Shown piece after piece: positions 63,097 to 64,000 of a DNA stretch of 64,000 bases (positions are counted from its first letter, which is position 1; each line of letters starts with the position of its first letter). The DNA lies in assembly GCA_016710065.1 (NCBI GenBank), contig JADJLP010000015.1, positions 124,001 through 188,000 on the forward strand. The letters are read 5' to 3'. A program made the translations under genes and the position numbers. Under the pieces are notes generated by a model. That model did not search any database. It was not told where the DNA came from and saw only the letters and a list, made by a program, of their open reading frames with translations. This DNA is from Candidatus Ideonella esbjergensis (GTDB taxonomy: Bacteria; Pseudomonadota; Gammaproteobacteria; Burkholderiales; Burkholderiaceae_C).

Positions 63097-63585
63097 TCAA
63101 ATCTTCTTGCGGCCTCGCCACGACAGCGCGACCCAGTAAACCTTGATGCACACGATCAGGGCCACCAGCAGCGCTGGCCAGCTCAAACCGGGTACAAGTT
63201 TCGGCGCCAGCGCGAGCATGACCACCGAAACACCGATCTTGCCAAACTCCCACAACATGAAGCTGACGGCGGAGACGCCGGGCGCCAGGCTGGTGAGCCG
63301 ACTGGTCATGCCGCGCGCCATCAAGGCCCCCGGCACCACCACGGTGGCGGCGCCATACAGCACCGACCACCCCAATCCTTGTTTGCCAGTGATGAGCCAT
63401 GCGAGCACAGCCATCACCAAGCCAACCGCAGCTTGCACCGCGATCACCCGCCACGGTGAGATAGACGGGTTCTTCGCCACCAAAGCCTGGGCCTCTTCAC
63501 GGGTCAAGGGCTTGATGGGCGTCTTCGCGTACTCGTCGTCTTGATCGGCCCACGCGTCATGGCGCAGTTCACGCTGGTCTGACAT
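63097..63585 (-). CDS. atpI: ATP synthase subunit I-like membrane protein
   Basis: 162 aa from ATG 63585. A hydrophilic N-terminus of about 50 aa (DQRELRHDAWADQDDEYAKT) precedes four membrane helices (VIAVQAAVGLVMAVLAWLIT; LGWSVLYGAATVVVPGALMA; AVSFMLWEFGKIGVSVVMLA; LLVALIVCIKVYWVALSW). Position as first gene of the operon fits AtpI, which helps c-ring assembly or Mg uptake. Sequence identity to AtpI is low, as usual. Confidence 0.88.
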   Translation of the reverse strand: MSDQRELRHDAWADQDDEYAKTPIKPLTREEAQALVAKNPSISPWRVIAVQAAVGLVMAVLAWLITGKQGLGWSVLYGAATVVVPGALMARGMTSRLTSLAPGVSAVSFMLWEFGKIGVSVVMLALAPKLVPGLSWPALLVALIVCIKVYWVALSWRGRKKI

Positions 63586-63621
63586 GGGAAAATCCAGGGT
63601 TCCGGGCGGCAAAGCCTCGGA

Positions 63622-63650
63622 ATTATATGGGGAAACCCTGGCAAAACACG
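63622..63650 (-). promoter_or_regulatory. Probable promoter of the atp operon
   Basis: A perfect -10 TATAAT (63627-63622 on the minus strand) with a weak -35 GTGTTT 16 bp upstream. Transcription would start about 30 bp before the atpI ATG. Confidence 0.6.
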
Positions 63651-63803
63651 CCCTACGCCATCTGGGTATCTCCTAGGTGCGGGCCTGCGTCAAGCCCGAC
63701 GCCCTCGGGGCCCCAGTGAGCAGGGCGCTTCGCCTCAAGGCTGGGCATGTCGCTTTGCTGCGACAAAACCCGCGCCGGGTACAAGACGGTTACGAACAGG
63801 CGC

Positions 63804-64000
63804 TCAGCCGGTGGCGAAGTTCACCGGCAGGCCGGGCACCGCCACCCGGAGGCGCAGCACACAGCCCGCCAACGGTTGGGTGGCAAGCTCGTCGGCCGGG
63901 CGGTTCTCGCGCGCGGTGGTGACGTAGAGCGTCTTCAGGTCGCCATCGCCAAAGCAAGGCATGGTGGCGCAGCGAACCGGCAGGTGCACATCTCGAAGCA
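63804..64000 (-). CDS. SMP-30/gluconolactonase-family protein, C-terminal end (runs off the right end)
   Basis: About 65 codons with no start in the window. HLPVRCATMPCFG, GDLKTLYVTTAREN and PLAGCVLRLRVAVPGLPVNF match the last beta-blades of the SMP-30 (regucalcin/gluconolactonase) propeller. It probably hydrolyses a sugar lactone. It is upstream of the atp operon on the same strand, with a 218-bp gap that holds the atp promoter. Confidence 0.85.
   Translation of the reverse strand, partial: LRDVHLPVRCATMPCFGDGDLKTLYVTTARENRPADELATQPLAGCVLRLRVAVPGLPVNFATG

Overview
The window reads as a high-GC chromosome segment of a betaproteobacterium, most likely Burkholderiales, family Comamonadaceae. 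The grounds are the beta-type atp operon, the ntrY/ntrX pair downstream of rsmB and a DUF4390 gene, birA followed by a SPOR protein, and a GC-rich intergenic repeat between atpG and atpA of a kind I associate with Comamonadaceae. This is inference from gene content; no 16S gene is present.

Layout. 1-687: the start of a tyrosine integrase next to tRNA-Phe, i.e. the edge of an integrative element that continues off the left end. 747-5814 (minus): rsmB-DUF4390-ntrY-ntrX. 5908-26907: mostly housekeeping genes (folE with a BLUF photoreceptor, queC, proA, topB, birA, gap, tkt, speD, murU) mixed with envelope lipoproteins, a SET-domain protein and a secreted subtilisin-like protease. 27007-38747 (minus): an accessory block. 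Its upstream part runs SPFH - DUF4178 - DUF350 - membrane-anchored aminopropyltransferase - FAD amine oxidoreductase; its downstream part is FIST - GGDEF/EAL. An IS630-family element sits between the two parts. 38870-52645: ubiH-like, a CsgG/DUF4810/DUF799 lipoprotein set, PhoD-like phosphatase, PfkB kinase, HDOD protein, AEC transporter, priA, hemE and a LemA/TPM set. 52661-56159: a group IIC intron whose reverse transcriptase gene was split by an IS1380-family element. 56234-63585 (minus): the complete F1Fo ATP synthase operon atpI-B-E-F-H-A-G-D-C. 63804-64000: the end of an SMP-30/gluconolactonase gene.

Most interesting. (1) The SPFH/DUF4178/DUF350/aminopropyltransferase/FAD oxidase cluster, which looks like a polyamine-linked membrane system; a SpeD gene lies 9 kb away. 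(2) A nested mobile element: a group IIC intron sits directly behind the atp operon terminator and carries an IS1380-type element. Removing that element and one copy of its 4-bp target repeat restores the reading frame of the intron's reverse transcriptase across the junction. (3) A BLUF photoreceptor 2 bp downstream of folE, with all key flavin-site residues. (4) The integrase/tRNA-Phe junction with a set of GTTACTGC repeats. No rRNA genes or CRISPR arrays were seen.
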